A DNA stretch of 64,000 nt from Gautieria morchelliformis (Eukaryota > Basidiomycota > Agaricomycetes > Gomphales > Gomphaceae), in the NCBI GenBank assembly GCA_015179125.1, contig WHVA01000071.1, positions 242,357 through 306,356 of the forward strand, read 5' to 3'. The notes beneath the pieces were generated by a model, which was not told the origin of the DNA, ran no database searches, and saw only the letters and a program-made list of their open reading frames with translations. Shown piece by piece: positions 10,690-21,995 of the stretch. Each line of letters opens with the position of its first letter. Positions within the stretch are counted from its first letter, which is position 1. Made by a program: the position numbers and the translations under genes.

Positions 10690-12765
10690 ACAGGAGCATC
10701 GGACGTTGCGGAATGACGACAGAACATCATTCCAAGCACGTATGCTCGATCAGCTGCCCCATAGAAGAGCATCGGAAGATGGTGGGGGGTGGCATCCAAT
10801 TGCCTTCTTCTTCTCTAAAAGTCTTAGTCTGGTCAAGTGGAACTATGAGATCCATGACAAGGAAATGCTGGCAATCATCCAAGCGCTGGAGGAGTGGTGA
10901 CACTTCCTTGAGGGGCCTCTATGCCCGTTTGAGATCTGGACAGACCACAAGAACCTTGAGTACTTCTGCACGTCTAAGAAGTTGAACCGATGACAAGCAT
11001 GGTGGTCCCTACACCTGTCCCTGTTTGACTTCATGCTCCACGACCAGCCCGGCCACACCATGGGCAAGCCCGATGCCCTATCCCGCTGCGCAGATCATGG
11101 AAGCAGAAGCGGTGACAATGCTGATATGACATTACTCCGCCCAAGTCTCTTCACAATCCGCGCCATCGAAGGAGTAACTGCAGTTGGGGCGGAAGCGGAA
11201 AAGCTCCGGGACATCCAGAGGCAGTACCAGAATGGAGAGAAGGAGGAATCGGTGGTGAAGGCGGTGGAGGAACTGCGGAAAGGGCACTCACGGTCTGTAC
11301 GGGCAGCAGAGGGGTCAGAACCTGATGGGCTGCTCCACTTCAGAGGCAATGTCTATGTTCCAGGTGGCGTGGACCTCCGCCACCACAACATGTCCCAACA
11401 CCATGACACCCGGGTCCCTGGGCATGCTGGCAGGTGGAAGATGCTAGAGTTAGTGGCTCAGAACTACTGGTGGCCTCAGATGGCACACTACATTGGACAG
11501 TACGTGAAGATGTGCAACCTTTGTCTCCAGACCAAAGCACAGTGACATCCGCCTGTCGGAGAGCTCGTTCCACTCCCAATTCCAGAATCCCGCTGGGAAA
11601 CCATCAGTGTCAACTTCATCGTTGAACTCCCAGAGTCTCATGGCTACGATGCAATTATGAATGTCGTGGACTCGGTAAGCAAGGTGTCCTACTTCATTCC
11701 GACACACACGATGATCACATCCCTTGGAGCGGCCTGCCTGTTCCTTTCACATGTCTGGAAGTTGCATGGGCTCCTGAAGCAAGTCATTTCCGACTGAGGT
11801 CCACAGTTTGTCGCGGAACTGACTCGGGAGCTCTACCGCCTGCTCGGCATGATGCTGGCTGCCACCACAGCATACCATCCACAGGGTACGGACAGACGGA
11901 ACAGGTCAATCAGGAGCTGGAGCAATATCTCCGCCTCTTTGTCAATGAGAGGCAGGATGACTGGGACGAGTTACTTCCACTTGCGGAATTCTAATACAAC
12001 AACCATGTACATTCGGCCACACAACAGACTCCCTTCATGCTCGACTCTGGATGACACCCACGGATGGGCTTCGAACCACACCAGGCAGAGTCCCGACTCG
12101 AGACAGTCAATGAGTTCCAAGACCGCATGGACTGCACCCTTTCGGAAGCCAAGTCTGCCCTTGCAAAGGCCAAGAATGACATGGCAAGGTACTACAACCA
12201 ACGGCAGATTCCTGCCCCAGAGTACCAAGGTGGAGACAAGGTGTATCTAGATGCAAGTGACATCTGCACCACACGCCCTTCGCAGAAGCTTCCCAACTGC
12301 TACCTTGGGCCCTTCACAGTGATGCAGAGGGTTGGATGGAATGCGTACCGCCTCCGACTTCCAAACTCCATGTCCCGCCTACAACCCGTCTTCAACGTAG
12401 TGAAGTTGCTCCCTGCACTTGAGGACCCAATTCCAGGGTGGAAGGCTCGTCCACCACCTCCACCAGAAATTGTAGATAGGGAAGAGCACTATGTGGTGGA
12501 ACGGATCCTGGACAGCCGGTTTGTGCGAGGACAACTCCAATTCCTCGTGAAATGGGAAGGGTGTGGGTATGAGGAGGATTTGTGGGTCCCGGAGCAAGAT
12601 GTGTCCGCTCTGGACAAACTCCACGAGTTCTATAGGACACACCCTGGTGCCCCTCGCTGAATCCGCTTGCTGGCCTTTCAATCCCTCATGTCCCATGCTT
12701 CGAGGACGCAGCATGTTAGAGGGGGGGTGATGTCAGGGGACACCCTGTTTTCAATTTCCAGTTAG
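10690..12765 (+). mobile_element. Ty3/Gypsy chromovirus relic (RNase H, integrase, chromodomain, start of 3' LTR)
   Basis: Parts in order: RNase H-like region ([16 protein letters not shown], near 10850); integrase zinc-binding region and core (11330-11900); integrase C-terminus; and a chromodomain (YVVERILDSRFVRGQ, near 12490) ending at 12660. A purine tract then leads into TGTCAGGGGACACCCTG (12731), the same LTR start as at 61933. Everything upstream of RNase H is missing and the LTR is cut off after about 35 bases. It is broken, with many breaks, and old. Same family as the minus-strand relic at 52790-61932. Confidence 0.85.
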
Positions 12766-13510
12766 GAGGGTGTTTGGAATTACTATAATATCAGATGTTT
12801 ACTAATAAAAGTGATGTTCCCATAAAACTCCATCTTTAAATAATGATATCTTTTCTGAAACTATTCCATCATTAAAAGGCAATTCTGGGAAATAGTTCTC
12901 CATGTTACATGCTAAACAATTAAAGGTCATTTAATAGAATCCATTGTATATGATTTCCTTCTGTTTATAGATATCTGTTAATACTTTTGTTGGTACTCCA
13001 TTTTTTAAAAACTAAATTGCAGTTCTTTCCATGTAAAATATGTAAGATATTATTGGAGATTTTTCATGCTACAACCTTCCTAATTAAGCAAACCCGCCCA
13101 GGTATTCTTAGTATGTTGAATCAAATAGAAATATATTCTAGTTAACTCACCCATCCCGAGGTAACACATATGTATTTAAAGGTGTCAATGGCATACACAT
13201 GTATGAAATGTACTATCTAAGGGAGTCTACCTTTTAAAATTCTTAAAGTTCTAACTCACCACAGTGCTTCATAATCTATTCATCTCTTAAAAGATGCTTT
13301 GTTTCATGATGTACAAATAACATTTAAACCATCATCTGAATCAAGAAAGTCAGCATGAAATATCATCGTCAAGTGAGCCAGCTTACCAGATGACATGGGC
13401 CTATCCCCTAGGGAAACCCACCAGTAAAATGGGATGTTTTGTGATTTGCGCCATTGTTACATATTGAGATTTCCACTAAGTCAGAACTGGAAAGGACAGC
13501 GGCTTCAACT
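12766..13510. other. AT-rich stretch without a gene
   Basis: About 740 bases of AT-rich sequence replace the rest of the expected Gypsy LTR. I see no coding frame, terminal repeat or known motif. It may be an unrecognised insertion into that LTR. Confidence 0.4.
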
Positions 13511-14150
13511 TGTAGGTTGCACCCCCAATAAAATATCATCCTAAGTATTTCGGAAATGAGTTGGAAGTCGGAATGTACTGAACGAGAGGTTGGTCGGAAC
13601 TTGAGTCGGAACTGAGGTGGAAGGTGGAAGACGGAAGGCGGCGAGACTGAGGTCGTGCTAGACTCGCTGTGCTAAGAACAGGAGATGGAGCGAAGGAAAT
13701 CAAGCATCGAAGGTGATTATCTGATTGCAGAATAAGAGACATACATGACAGGCTTTTTATACAAAGAGCTGAGACAACAGGTAATGATATGGTACTAAGC
13801 AAATTCCGGGGGAAGCGGAAGTCGAGTAGACAATGCGTGGGAACTAACTAATTGGGAACAATGGGACTACAAGGGGGGTTCAGGGTAAGGTAGAACAATG
13901 GCACAGAACAAGGGGGTCGGGAAAACATATCTGACAACGAACTACAAGGGTGACCGGACATATGCTCTTGATGAACGATGAAGCGGGTCCGGTGGGTCCG
14001 AGTAATAGAGTCGAAAGAACAAGGGAATAGAACAATTGGCGGAATGTCGGAAATATCGGAGGGGCGGAAAGTGTAGCGGAACTGAAGGTCGGAAGTCGGA
14101 AATGAACAGTCGTAACAGCCATGCAGCAAGCATCTGAGCTTGTCGTGAAC
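13511..14150 (-). mobile_element. Possible LTR relic, minus strand
   Basis: On the minus strand this region is rich in TTCCGACTTCCG-type motifs like those in the Gypsy LTR at 61960-62150. It has a TATA-like box (tataaaa, near 13758) followed by about 240 bases of pyrimidine-rich leader. These are LTR-like features, but no paired copy lies in the window and the ends are not defined. Confidence 0.3.
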
Positions 14151-14805
14151 GCATCATAGAACTATTTTCAACTAGATGGACACTGGTGATGGCGACCCTT
14201 GAGTTAGGCCACATAGATAAGGTCTTAGTTGAGTAAAGAGGGAAAAAAAAGCGTCAATGACTGCGCCCGAGCTAGCCATTCTCCGCATCGTCCTGTCACT
14301 CACTGCTCTACATCCTCGCCTGGGAAAATGAAGATGATGGGGGGGGGGGGACTCTGAGCCTCAGCGGCCTTGCCTAGATAAGGAGATTGTTAGAACGATC
14401 CTATGCTATCTTCTCATCAAGGAACAAATGAGTCTATTATAATTATCGAGTCGCATAGTCCTCCTGTCAGTGAGTTTGACATCACTTAGTCTATCATACA
14501 TTCAGCCCTATCATCATTGAGCTAAAGATTAGCCATATAGGAGTGTACTGCATCATTATTGACATCATATTTTGACCCTAACTCCTAGTACCATCATATT
14601 CCCCTGTTATTCACTCCTATGTCCCACTGCTTAAATACTTGGACTATACACAGAAATAAAATACAATTTTACGCCCTTTTTCCTTGCCAGCTTCGAGTCA
14701 TAAGCTCTCCTGGATTATTCTCATTTCTTCATCACCTTCAGCTGTAGAACCTCGAGTTATAGGCTCAAAGTCAAATTCCATTACTTATAAAAGATACCAA
14801 CACTT
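14151..14805. other. Spacer without a recognised gene
   Basis: Mixed sequence with an 11-base G run near 14340 and no convincing coding frame. The last 160 bases contain an AATAAA-like motif (near 14656), possibly the end of an unrecognised repeat. Confidence 0.35.
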
Positions 14806-15132
14806 GACACCAGCGCACGCGTGCGCTGACTGCGACGTGCACCAGCACGCGCGTGCGCTGACTGCGATGTGCACCAGCGCGCGCATGCGCTGACAGCGCC
14901 GGTACCAGCGTAAGCCTGCGCGGACAGTGATGTGCACCAGCTCACGCTGCGCTGACAGCGCCGGGTACCAGCGCACGCCTGCGCTGACAGCGCTGGTACC
15001 AGCGCAAGCCTGCGCTGACAGCGACGTGCACCAGCGCACGCTGGGATGACAGCGCCGGGTGCCAGCGACCGCGTGTGCTGGCAGCGCCGGTACCAGCGCA
15101 CGCGTGCGCTGACAGCGCCGGGTACCAGCGCA
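14806..15132 (-). repeat. Satellite array C, first half
   Basis: About ten units of the 31-32 bp satellite in reverse orientation. The array is cut at 15132 by a hAT element and resumes at 16050, with CCAGCGCA duplicated on both sides. Confidence 0.9.
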
Positions 15133-16049
15133 TAGTGTTTTCCCGGCCCGGCTTGGGCTCAAAAGCCCCGGTCACGGCTCGGCCTGAGACGGCTCAGGCT
15201 TCACAAAACCCAGGCCAGACTTTTTTTTACGGCTCAGGCCTGGCTCCGGCTTGGCTCGGCTTTGGCCCCGGCTCGCTGGTGGCCGCAGGGTGAAAAACAC
15301 CCTTTTCGTCCAGCTTCGACTGCGCACGGCCGGGATGAGAGCTGTGAGGGTTGGGCTGAGGTGAGTTAGAACTCACCGATTGCACGGAGTAGGATCGCCG
15401 CTCGGGTGGGCGGGATCCTGCTCTGCGGCTGCTCTCATCTTGGTTTCGCGCAGGTTGCGCACTCTGATTCATTATTATCCTGGTGTTTTCTATAGTATTC
15501 ATGTCTAATTATTGGCTAATACTTTGTCCGTGTCTACTTCTCTGCTACGGGGCTGCGTGCTTCATCCCCCTTGGCACGTCCGTGATTCATCCTTGGGTTC
15601 TGATTGGTGTGGGCGGGTGGGTAAAGAAAAAACTTAAGGAGTGGTGTTCGAGTGAAAGATGGTAGGCGGGGTTTCTTGAGCGAGTGGGTGGTGCGGAGAG
15701 GAAGAAAAACGGTGGGATTAGGCGCTGGCTGCTGCGCTCAGCTGGACGCTTGGTGCCGACGTCTGCCGGCACCTCTCTCATTCCCTCCTTTGAACTTTAA
15801 GCGCCTTATCTAAGTTTCCCACGCGTGGTGCCGGCGCGCTGTGCCTGGGCCGTCGAGCCGCCTAGGGCGGCTTCACCCATACCATCTAGGTGCTCAAGAG
15901 CCGCGGCTTCACAGCTCGGCCCAGGCTTGTCAAATCCTGAGCCGGGCTTTTTGGGACGGCCTGGAGACAGCTACAGCGCGGCTCGGCTCAGCCTGTAAGG
16001 GCTCGGCTCCGGCTTTGTCGCGGCCTAAGCCAGGCCTGGGAAAACACTA
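15133..16049. mobile_element. Non-autonomous hAT element (917 bp) in the satellite
   Basis: The ends are TAGTGTTTTCCC and GGGAAAACACTA, a perfect 12-bp TIR that extends imperfectly through GGCCYGGCTTRGG. The 8-bp target duplication CCAGCGCA (15125-15132 and 16050-16057) is perfect and is part of the satellite unit. Subterminal regions are full of GGCTCGGCTC and CAGGCC-type motifs, as expected for hAT transposase binding. No transposase is encoded; the open frames are short. The 8-bp TSD and short TIR are diagnostic of the hAT superfamily. Confidence 0.9.
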
Positions 16050-16476
16050 CCAGCGCACGCGTGCGCTGACAGCGCCGGTACCAGCGCAAGCGTGCGCTGA
16101 CAGCGCCGAGTACCAGCGCACGCCTGCGCTGACAGCGCCGGTACCAGCGCAAGCCTGCACGGACAGTGACGTGCACCAGCCCATGCTGCGCTGACAGTGC
16201 CGGGTGCCAGCGACCGCGTGCGCTGACAGCGCCGGTACCAGTGCAAGCATGCACTGACAGCGCCGGGTACCAGCACACGCCTGCGCTGACAGCGCCAAGT
16301 ACCAGCGCACGCCTGCGCTGACAGCGCCGGGTACCAGCGCACGCCTGCACAGACAGCGCCGGAACCAGCGCAAGCCTGCGCTGACAGCGACGTGCACCAG
16401 CGCACGCTGCGCTGACAGCACCGGGTGCCAGCGACCGTGTGCGCTGACAGCGCCGGCACCAGCGCAAGCGTGTACC
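16050..16476 (-). repeat. Satellite array C, second half
   Basis: About 13 more units continuing the array interrupted by the hAT element. It is cut at about 16476 by a LINE and continues after the LINE poly-A at about 19281. Confidence 0.9.
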
Positions 16477-19280
16477 CAACGTCGTTCTCAAAGAGTCAGT
16501 TGAACTACTAGCTGGACACCTGCTATGGATATACAGAGCCGCCTTCACACTACAAACCTATAGCGACAGGTGGAAGTTGTGGACAATGGTGGTACTCCGG
16601 AAACTGGGGAAGGCCAGATATAACACCCCTAAGTCCCATCGCCCTATTGCACTATACAACACCATGGGTAAACTACTGACAGCAATAATAACAGAGGACA
16701 TAGTATACATGACTGAAAGGTACCACCTGCTTCCAGCCAACCACTTCGGGGGCAGGCCCGGCAGAACAACCACAGACTCACTCCACCTGGTGGTCAACAA
16801 GATCAAGGGCGCATGGAGATGCAAGAAGGTCGCTGTCATGCTATTCTTGGACATAGAAGGTGCCTTCCCTCACGCCGTCACGGATCGCCTCCTACACAAT
16901 ATGTGGAAACGACGGGTACCGGAAGAGTACGTACTTTTCACTGAAAGGATGCTAACAGACCGACGCACACGGCTGAGGTTTGACGGCTACCTATCGGACT
17001 GGGTACCCATCGACAATGGGATAGGTCAAGGAGACCCCCTCTCCATGATACTATACCTATTCTACAACGCAGACCTCGTTGACATAGCCTCAGCGAAGGG
17101 ACAGGCCGCGGTAGCTTTCTGTCATGACGCGTTTATTTCCCATACTCAGATGCTCTGTTCTCCTATTTCTCACTCCACCTTCGTGTTCGTTCCGATCGCC
17201 CTTGCCGTGTTCAGCAACCGATCCTCGCTGTTCACGCCATTTACCATGGCCAGTCATCGAAGCACAATCAACGTCCCTGAACTAACTTAACAGTCATCGC
17301 TGGGCCTATCACCTCTGCTCAACCCTCTTTCAATGGTGTTCCTATGATCGGACTGTCATGACTTGTGTATTTCCTGGACCTTGTTATCCCCATTTCCCCT
17401 TTCGCCACTCCTCCCCTTGGTCGCTTGGCTTTGCCCTCCACTTCAACCACTTCTCCCCTATGTCATTCCCGTTCGCCCTTCCTCGCATTTCTCCGAACCG
17501 CTATTCACTGCTCGCGCATTTTGCCAGCAGGCACGCCATCAAATACGATCAATACCATTTACCCGGCACAATGGTTCATCACTAACCCCATCATCTTCTT
17601 AATCCAACCCCTTTGGGTGTTCATATGGCCAAAGTGTGTTCGCAGGATGTCCCTTCCGTAGGTCATGTGGGATCAACCCAGTAGACGAAGAGTCCGTGCA
17701 GGGTAGGATGTATGCGGGTCCCAAGACATGGTTTTGTACATGGATGCCTTCGCCACCTTTACTCTCCATCGTTTCATGTTCGCACTCTTCCCTCACTCTA
17801 TTGTATGTTTATTCCATCTACTTAGTATCATCACTGCACACCCCTATCCAACCCTGACTCGCGACAGCCTCTTTCCTATTCGCTGATGCCTTACGAGCAT
17901 TCTATATAAGTAGTTTACATTTGCATGTATATTCTCCAGTTCAATTATCATATGTTGTCCATCTTGTGCAAACTTGACCTTGCTGTGATCATCATCTTAA
18001 GCCTTCTCTTGGAGATTTCTATCTTCGACCAGCAGAGGACTTAGGCATCACTGGTGAGTTCTCATACTTCATCTTTGTTACCTTAGCCTTCGAACTATTT
18101 TCTGTGCTGTTGGCGAAGGGATTGTCGCTACTTAGACAGCCCTTCCGTGACACCTTGCACGTTAGATCGTCAAGTGCCACGGGCCATTTCGCTACGACTG
18201 TAGATAGGGCGAGCGCCGTTCAGGCAACCCTCTTATCTTGTGAACATTCATTGGTTCACGAATTCGCCAAATGGCATACTTATTCGCACAAGCTATTTGG
18301 GCATTCGCTGTGTTCACTAATACACGATACTAACGCCTAAAAACCAATCTTGACACTTTCGTGGATGACACCAACCTCTACACGGAGGGCGACAGCTACA
18401 TGGAGGCATACGACAGTCTGAGCAAGATGCTACTCAAACCTGGAGGAGTGAAAGAGTGGACAGAGTACGAAAATCCCAGTCCCCGCTATGCCCAGCCTGC
18501 ATTGGGGCGGAAGAGACCATCCACCACTACCTCTTCGACTGCAGGGCACACGAACATGCGAGAGTAACGCTGAGAAGGAGACTGGGACGAAGGTCGAAAT
18601 CACTGAAGGAGCTCTTAGGATCACGCAAGGCTATGAAAGCGACACTGGCATATGTAGCAGCGACAAAGAGGCTACAAGCAACATTCGGTGACGTACAACC
18701 CTCTCAGGCTTAAAAAAGAATTCAAGAATCACTCTGTTAGACCATATGAGGCCCGTACACAAGCAAATCCGACTATGGGACCATTTCACCCATCGATATG
18801 AACACACCATGCCCACTCCACTCCCCTATGACACACAACGCTCGCGCATCGACATAGGCAAGACTCGGCTCAGCAAGGCGGGAACAGACGGCCACACCAC
18901 CAGCGGTACAAGAACAACACCGGACGACCCATCCTCTCACCTACACCTGTGACGCTCTCCTTTGTCGTCCAGCCCGCTTCGGTGGCCGAGCACTTACCAA
19001 GCCTGACCATCTCACACGACATGAACGAACCGAGGAGAGAAACTACCTGATCAGCGGCATGGGGCGACAAACACTCCCAAGGGGGTTGGGCCGGCAGGGG
19101 GAAGGACCTGTCATCGGTGCAGTCGCCAATGCAGTACACAGGAAGCCGGGAGTCCCAGGGAGAGAGGGGAAAGCCCTGCGCTTACCATAGGTAGAGACAG
19201 TACAACGACCACCATAGGCTCGACGCCTGCGGTTGAATAAAATGATGAGAAAAAAAAAAAAGAAAAAAAAAAAGAAAAAG
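16477..19280 (+). mobile_element. 5'-truncated LINE (non-LTR retrotransposon) with poly-A tail
   Basis: The coding part is a jockey/Tad-like reverse transcriptase: YNTPKSHRPIALYNTMGKLL, HFGGRPGRTTTDSL, VAVMLFLDIEGAFPHAV (catalytic Asp in LDIEGAF), then DNGIGQGDPLSMILYLFYNA and, after an insertion, FVDDTNLYTEGDSY with the FVDD catalytic box. The C-terminal part has a CPACxGAEETIHHYLFDC zinc-knuckle-like motif (near 18495), typical of LINE ORF2 ends. Endonuclease and ORF1 are missing. The 3' end has AATAAA near 19235 and an A-rich tail at 19248-19280. The copy lies inside the satellite with an approximate 8-bp duplication AAG[C/T]GTGT. It is inactive: truncated, frame-shifted after 18420 and interrupted at 17120. 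Confidence 0.85.
17120..18355 (+). mobile_element. Long solo LTR (1236 bp) nested in the LINE
   Basis: It begins TGTCATGACGCG and ends CCAATCTTGACA, giving TG..CA ends, and is flanked by a perfect 5-bp duplication CTTTC (17115-17119 and 18356-18360) that splits the LINE reverse transcriptase just before FVDD. No coding region for gag or pol is present. The right 250 bases match, in reverse, the piece starting at 22159. The sequence is pyrimidine-rich. The family cannot be assigned from the LTR alone. Confidence 0.8.
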
Positions 19281-20952
19281 TGTGTGCTGACAGTGACGTG
19301 CACCAGGGCACGCTGGGCTGACTGCGACATGCACCAGCGCATGCGTGCGCTGACAGTGCCGGGTACCAGCGCAAGCATGCGCTGACAGCGCCTGGGACCA
19401 GCGCACGCCTGCGCTGACAGCGCCGGTACCAGCGCAAGCCTGCACTGACAGTGACGTGCACCAGCGCACGCTGCGCTGACAGCGCCGGGTACCAGCACAC
19501 GCCTGCGCTGACAGCGACGTGCACCAGGGCACGTGTGCGCTGACAGCGCCGGTACCAGTGCCGGTACCAGCGCAAGCCTGTGCTGACAGTGCTGAGTACC
19601 AGTGCACGCGGCGCTGACAGCGCCTACGGTGGTCGGTGTGCACAAATATTATCCTGACTCCACGCCAAAGGGAAAAATTCCCGTTCGCACAGCATTTCAT
19701 TTTGCGTGCACGCGCAATTCACCGCAAAGTGTTCCCGTGCGCGCTGGTGCTTTCTGGCACAGTCACGTGACCTGCCCTCATCTTACATCATGATTTTCTA
19801 GTCTTTGAAGGCAGAGAATTTTATTTTATTTTGGCTAGTATGATGGATGGGACCCTTATAAATGATCCTAGGTAGATTTTCTCGCCCTACATAAGATTCT
19901 GATCATCATTATTTTCAACATTCGAGTCGTCGATTGGTTGTAACTGCCCAGGATGAGTCACCCTTTCCCAGGCTGTGGTGCAGTGGACTCCGGAGGTCAT
20001 GTGATGCGTCTACAACCACCCATGTTGTGTAAGTATTTCCCACTCTGAGTTACGGTGAAAGCCAAATAGATGTCTGAACAAACTCAACGTGGGAAATACT
20101 TACACAACATGGGTGGTTGTAGACGCATCACATGACCTCCGCAGTTCACTGCACCTCAGCCTGGGAAAGGGTGACTCATCCTGCGCAGTTACAACTGATC
20201 GACGACTCGAATGTTGAAAATAATGATGATCAGAACCCATCCATCATACTAGCCAAAAAAAATATAATTCCATGCCTTCAAAGGCTAGCAAACCATCATT
20301 TAAGACGAGGCCAGGTCACGTGACTATGCCAGAAAGCACCAGCAACACTTTGCGGTGAATTGCGCGTGCGCGCAAAATGCAATGCCATGCGAACGGGAGT
20401 TTTTCCCTTTGGTGTGGGCACGGGATAATATTTGTGCAAACCGACCGCCATAAGTGCCGGGTACCAGCGCACCATCCAGCGCATGGTCAACACACTATTC
20501 CAATTTCTAGACAATTCCCCAACCCAGGAAATCCTCAGGAAATCTTTGAGATATTGTGAATTTCCTCCTCCTAGAAACTGAATATTTACTATAATTTCCA
20601 GAGTCCGGAAATCATAGAGAAATATAAAATTTTCACAAGATTTCCTGCCAAGATTTGCAGAATTTCCTAATATTTTCCTGTACCAAAAAACTCTGAGGAA
20701 ATTTAGAATTTACTCATGATTTCTTTAGACAGGAAATCATGGTTAAACTGTCAGTTTCTGGACTCAGTTTCCTCACGATTTCCTGGACCATATTTTTACA
20801 ATTTTTATACAATTTCCTGAACTTTGGAAACCCTTGTAAAACATTAAATTTCCTCTAAATTTCCCATCCTAGGAAACTCTCAAGAAACGTGGAATTTCCA
20901 TAGAAGTTTCAAGGGGTTTCCTGACTTGAGAAATTTTGCCATGCCTCCAGTG
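19281..20952 (-). repeat. Right arm of the long inverted repeat pair, with satellite array D
   Basis: This is the mirror copy of 1168-2985. Satellite units at 19281-19635 lead into the unique palindrome (19615-20485), the degenerate AGGAAAT-type block, and the outer end CCTCCAGTG at 20952, directly followed by ATA. Array D is the continuation of array C across the LINE. One 63-codon open stretch (20132-20323) is identical to its counterpart at 1797-1988, which shows how little the arms have diverged. Confidence 0.8.
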
Positions 20953-21995
20953 ATAGCTACCAGGATGTTCTACTGAAATTTGAAACTTCCATCCTGTGTA
21001 TTTTTGCCACATAAACCCTAACCCTAAGATGACTAATGGGTGCTAAGAGGGTGTATGGTCTATACTGCCACTATCTTAGTCACAGCTGGGGTCCTTCACC
21101 AGCAAGGGATCCCATGCCAGTGTTTCCTGGCAGGCAACAGGCTCCATTGCCGCCAATGCACCCAGACCATGACTATGTGCCACTAGTCTCTCCTAGTCAA
21201 TGTTCTTAAATCTGGCTACTAGTGCCCCTCATATGCTTGCCCCTCACACCGCTGTGTGGCATTGAAGCACGGTCCCTGCTTATCTCCTGTCAGTGACAGA
21301 GTGCGTGAGTTTCAAATAGAATAAAGATGTGGCCTTTAACTCGAGGCCAAGTTCGGTGTGTGAGAGAGGAAAGTAACTCAGAGCTCAACTTAATTACTTG
21401 AAGTTGGGATAGATGTGAAAAGATTTGTTATTATATTTTACTCGTACATGGTCAGCTATTTATGTCAACTTGGATAGGGGTCTTGATACAAGGTAGTGAA
21501 CAACAGAGTGGTAGGAGTATGTATACGGTAGGTGCATGCGTACTGCCTGCACTGTATACCCACACTTCAACTTGCCTGCTTGGTTTCACCTAGACATAAG
21601 GCAGAAAGGTTTGTACTTGTTTGGTGGCTCAATGGATGAGGCGGAGAGGTAGGTTGAATTGAATAGGAATGAAAGACGCAACTCGAGTGTGATGGAGGAA
21701 AGGTGTCATGAGATAGGGTCGGCAGGATGTTATCAATGAGATTTGGATTGGTCCAGCTGTATGGCTACTCGTGTACGCGTAGATTGTGTACCTCGACTCA
21801 ACTCGTTGTATATACACTATCTCGGCTCGGCTTGATGACTTGGTATACGATCCAGCACGTGCGCTAGATGGCCTCAACTCATAACTCGTGTGTACGCATG
21901 TATGTGCGCCTCGGTGAACCCAGAGGCTTGAGTGGTCAGATTCAGATCATACAAAAATACTGTCCATAGCTGATATTGCAACAGTCAGAGCCCTC
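20953..21995. other. Stretch without a recognised gene
   Basis: No convincing coding frame. It contains the dispersed repeat at 21037-21082, preceded by aaaccctaaccctaag, which looks like two telomere units but is far too short to count. The rest (21300-21900) is mixed sequence of unknown origin. Confidence 0.4.
21037..21082 (-). repeat. Inverted partner of the 409-453 repeat
   Basis: The reverse complement reads ctaagatagtggcagtatag and continues into the same sequence as 409-453 with about four differences. Confidence 0.6.

Noticed and set aside
21012-21028. aaaccctaaccctaag as a telomere-like repeat
   Set aside because: Only two units. Chance or a dispersed-repeat end is more likely than a former chromosome end.
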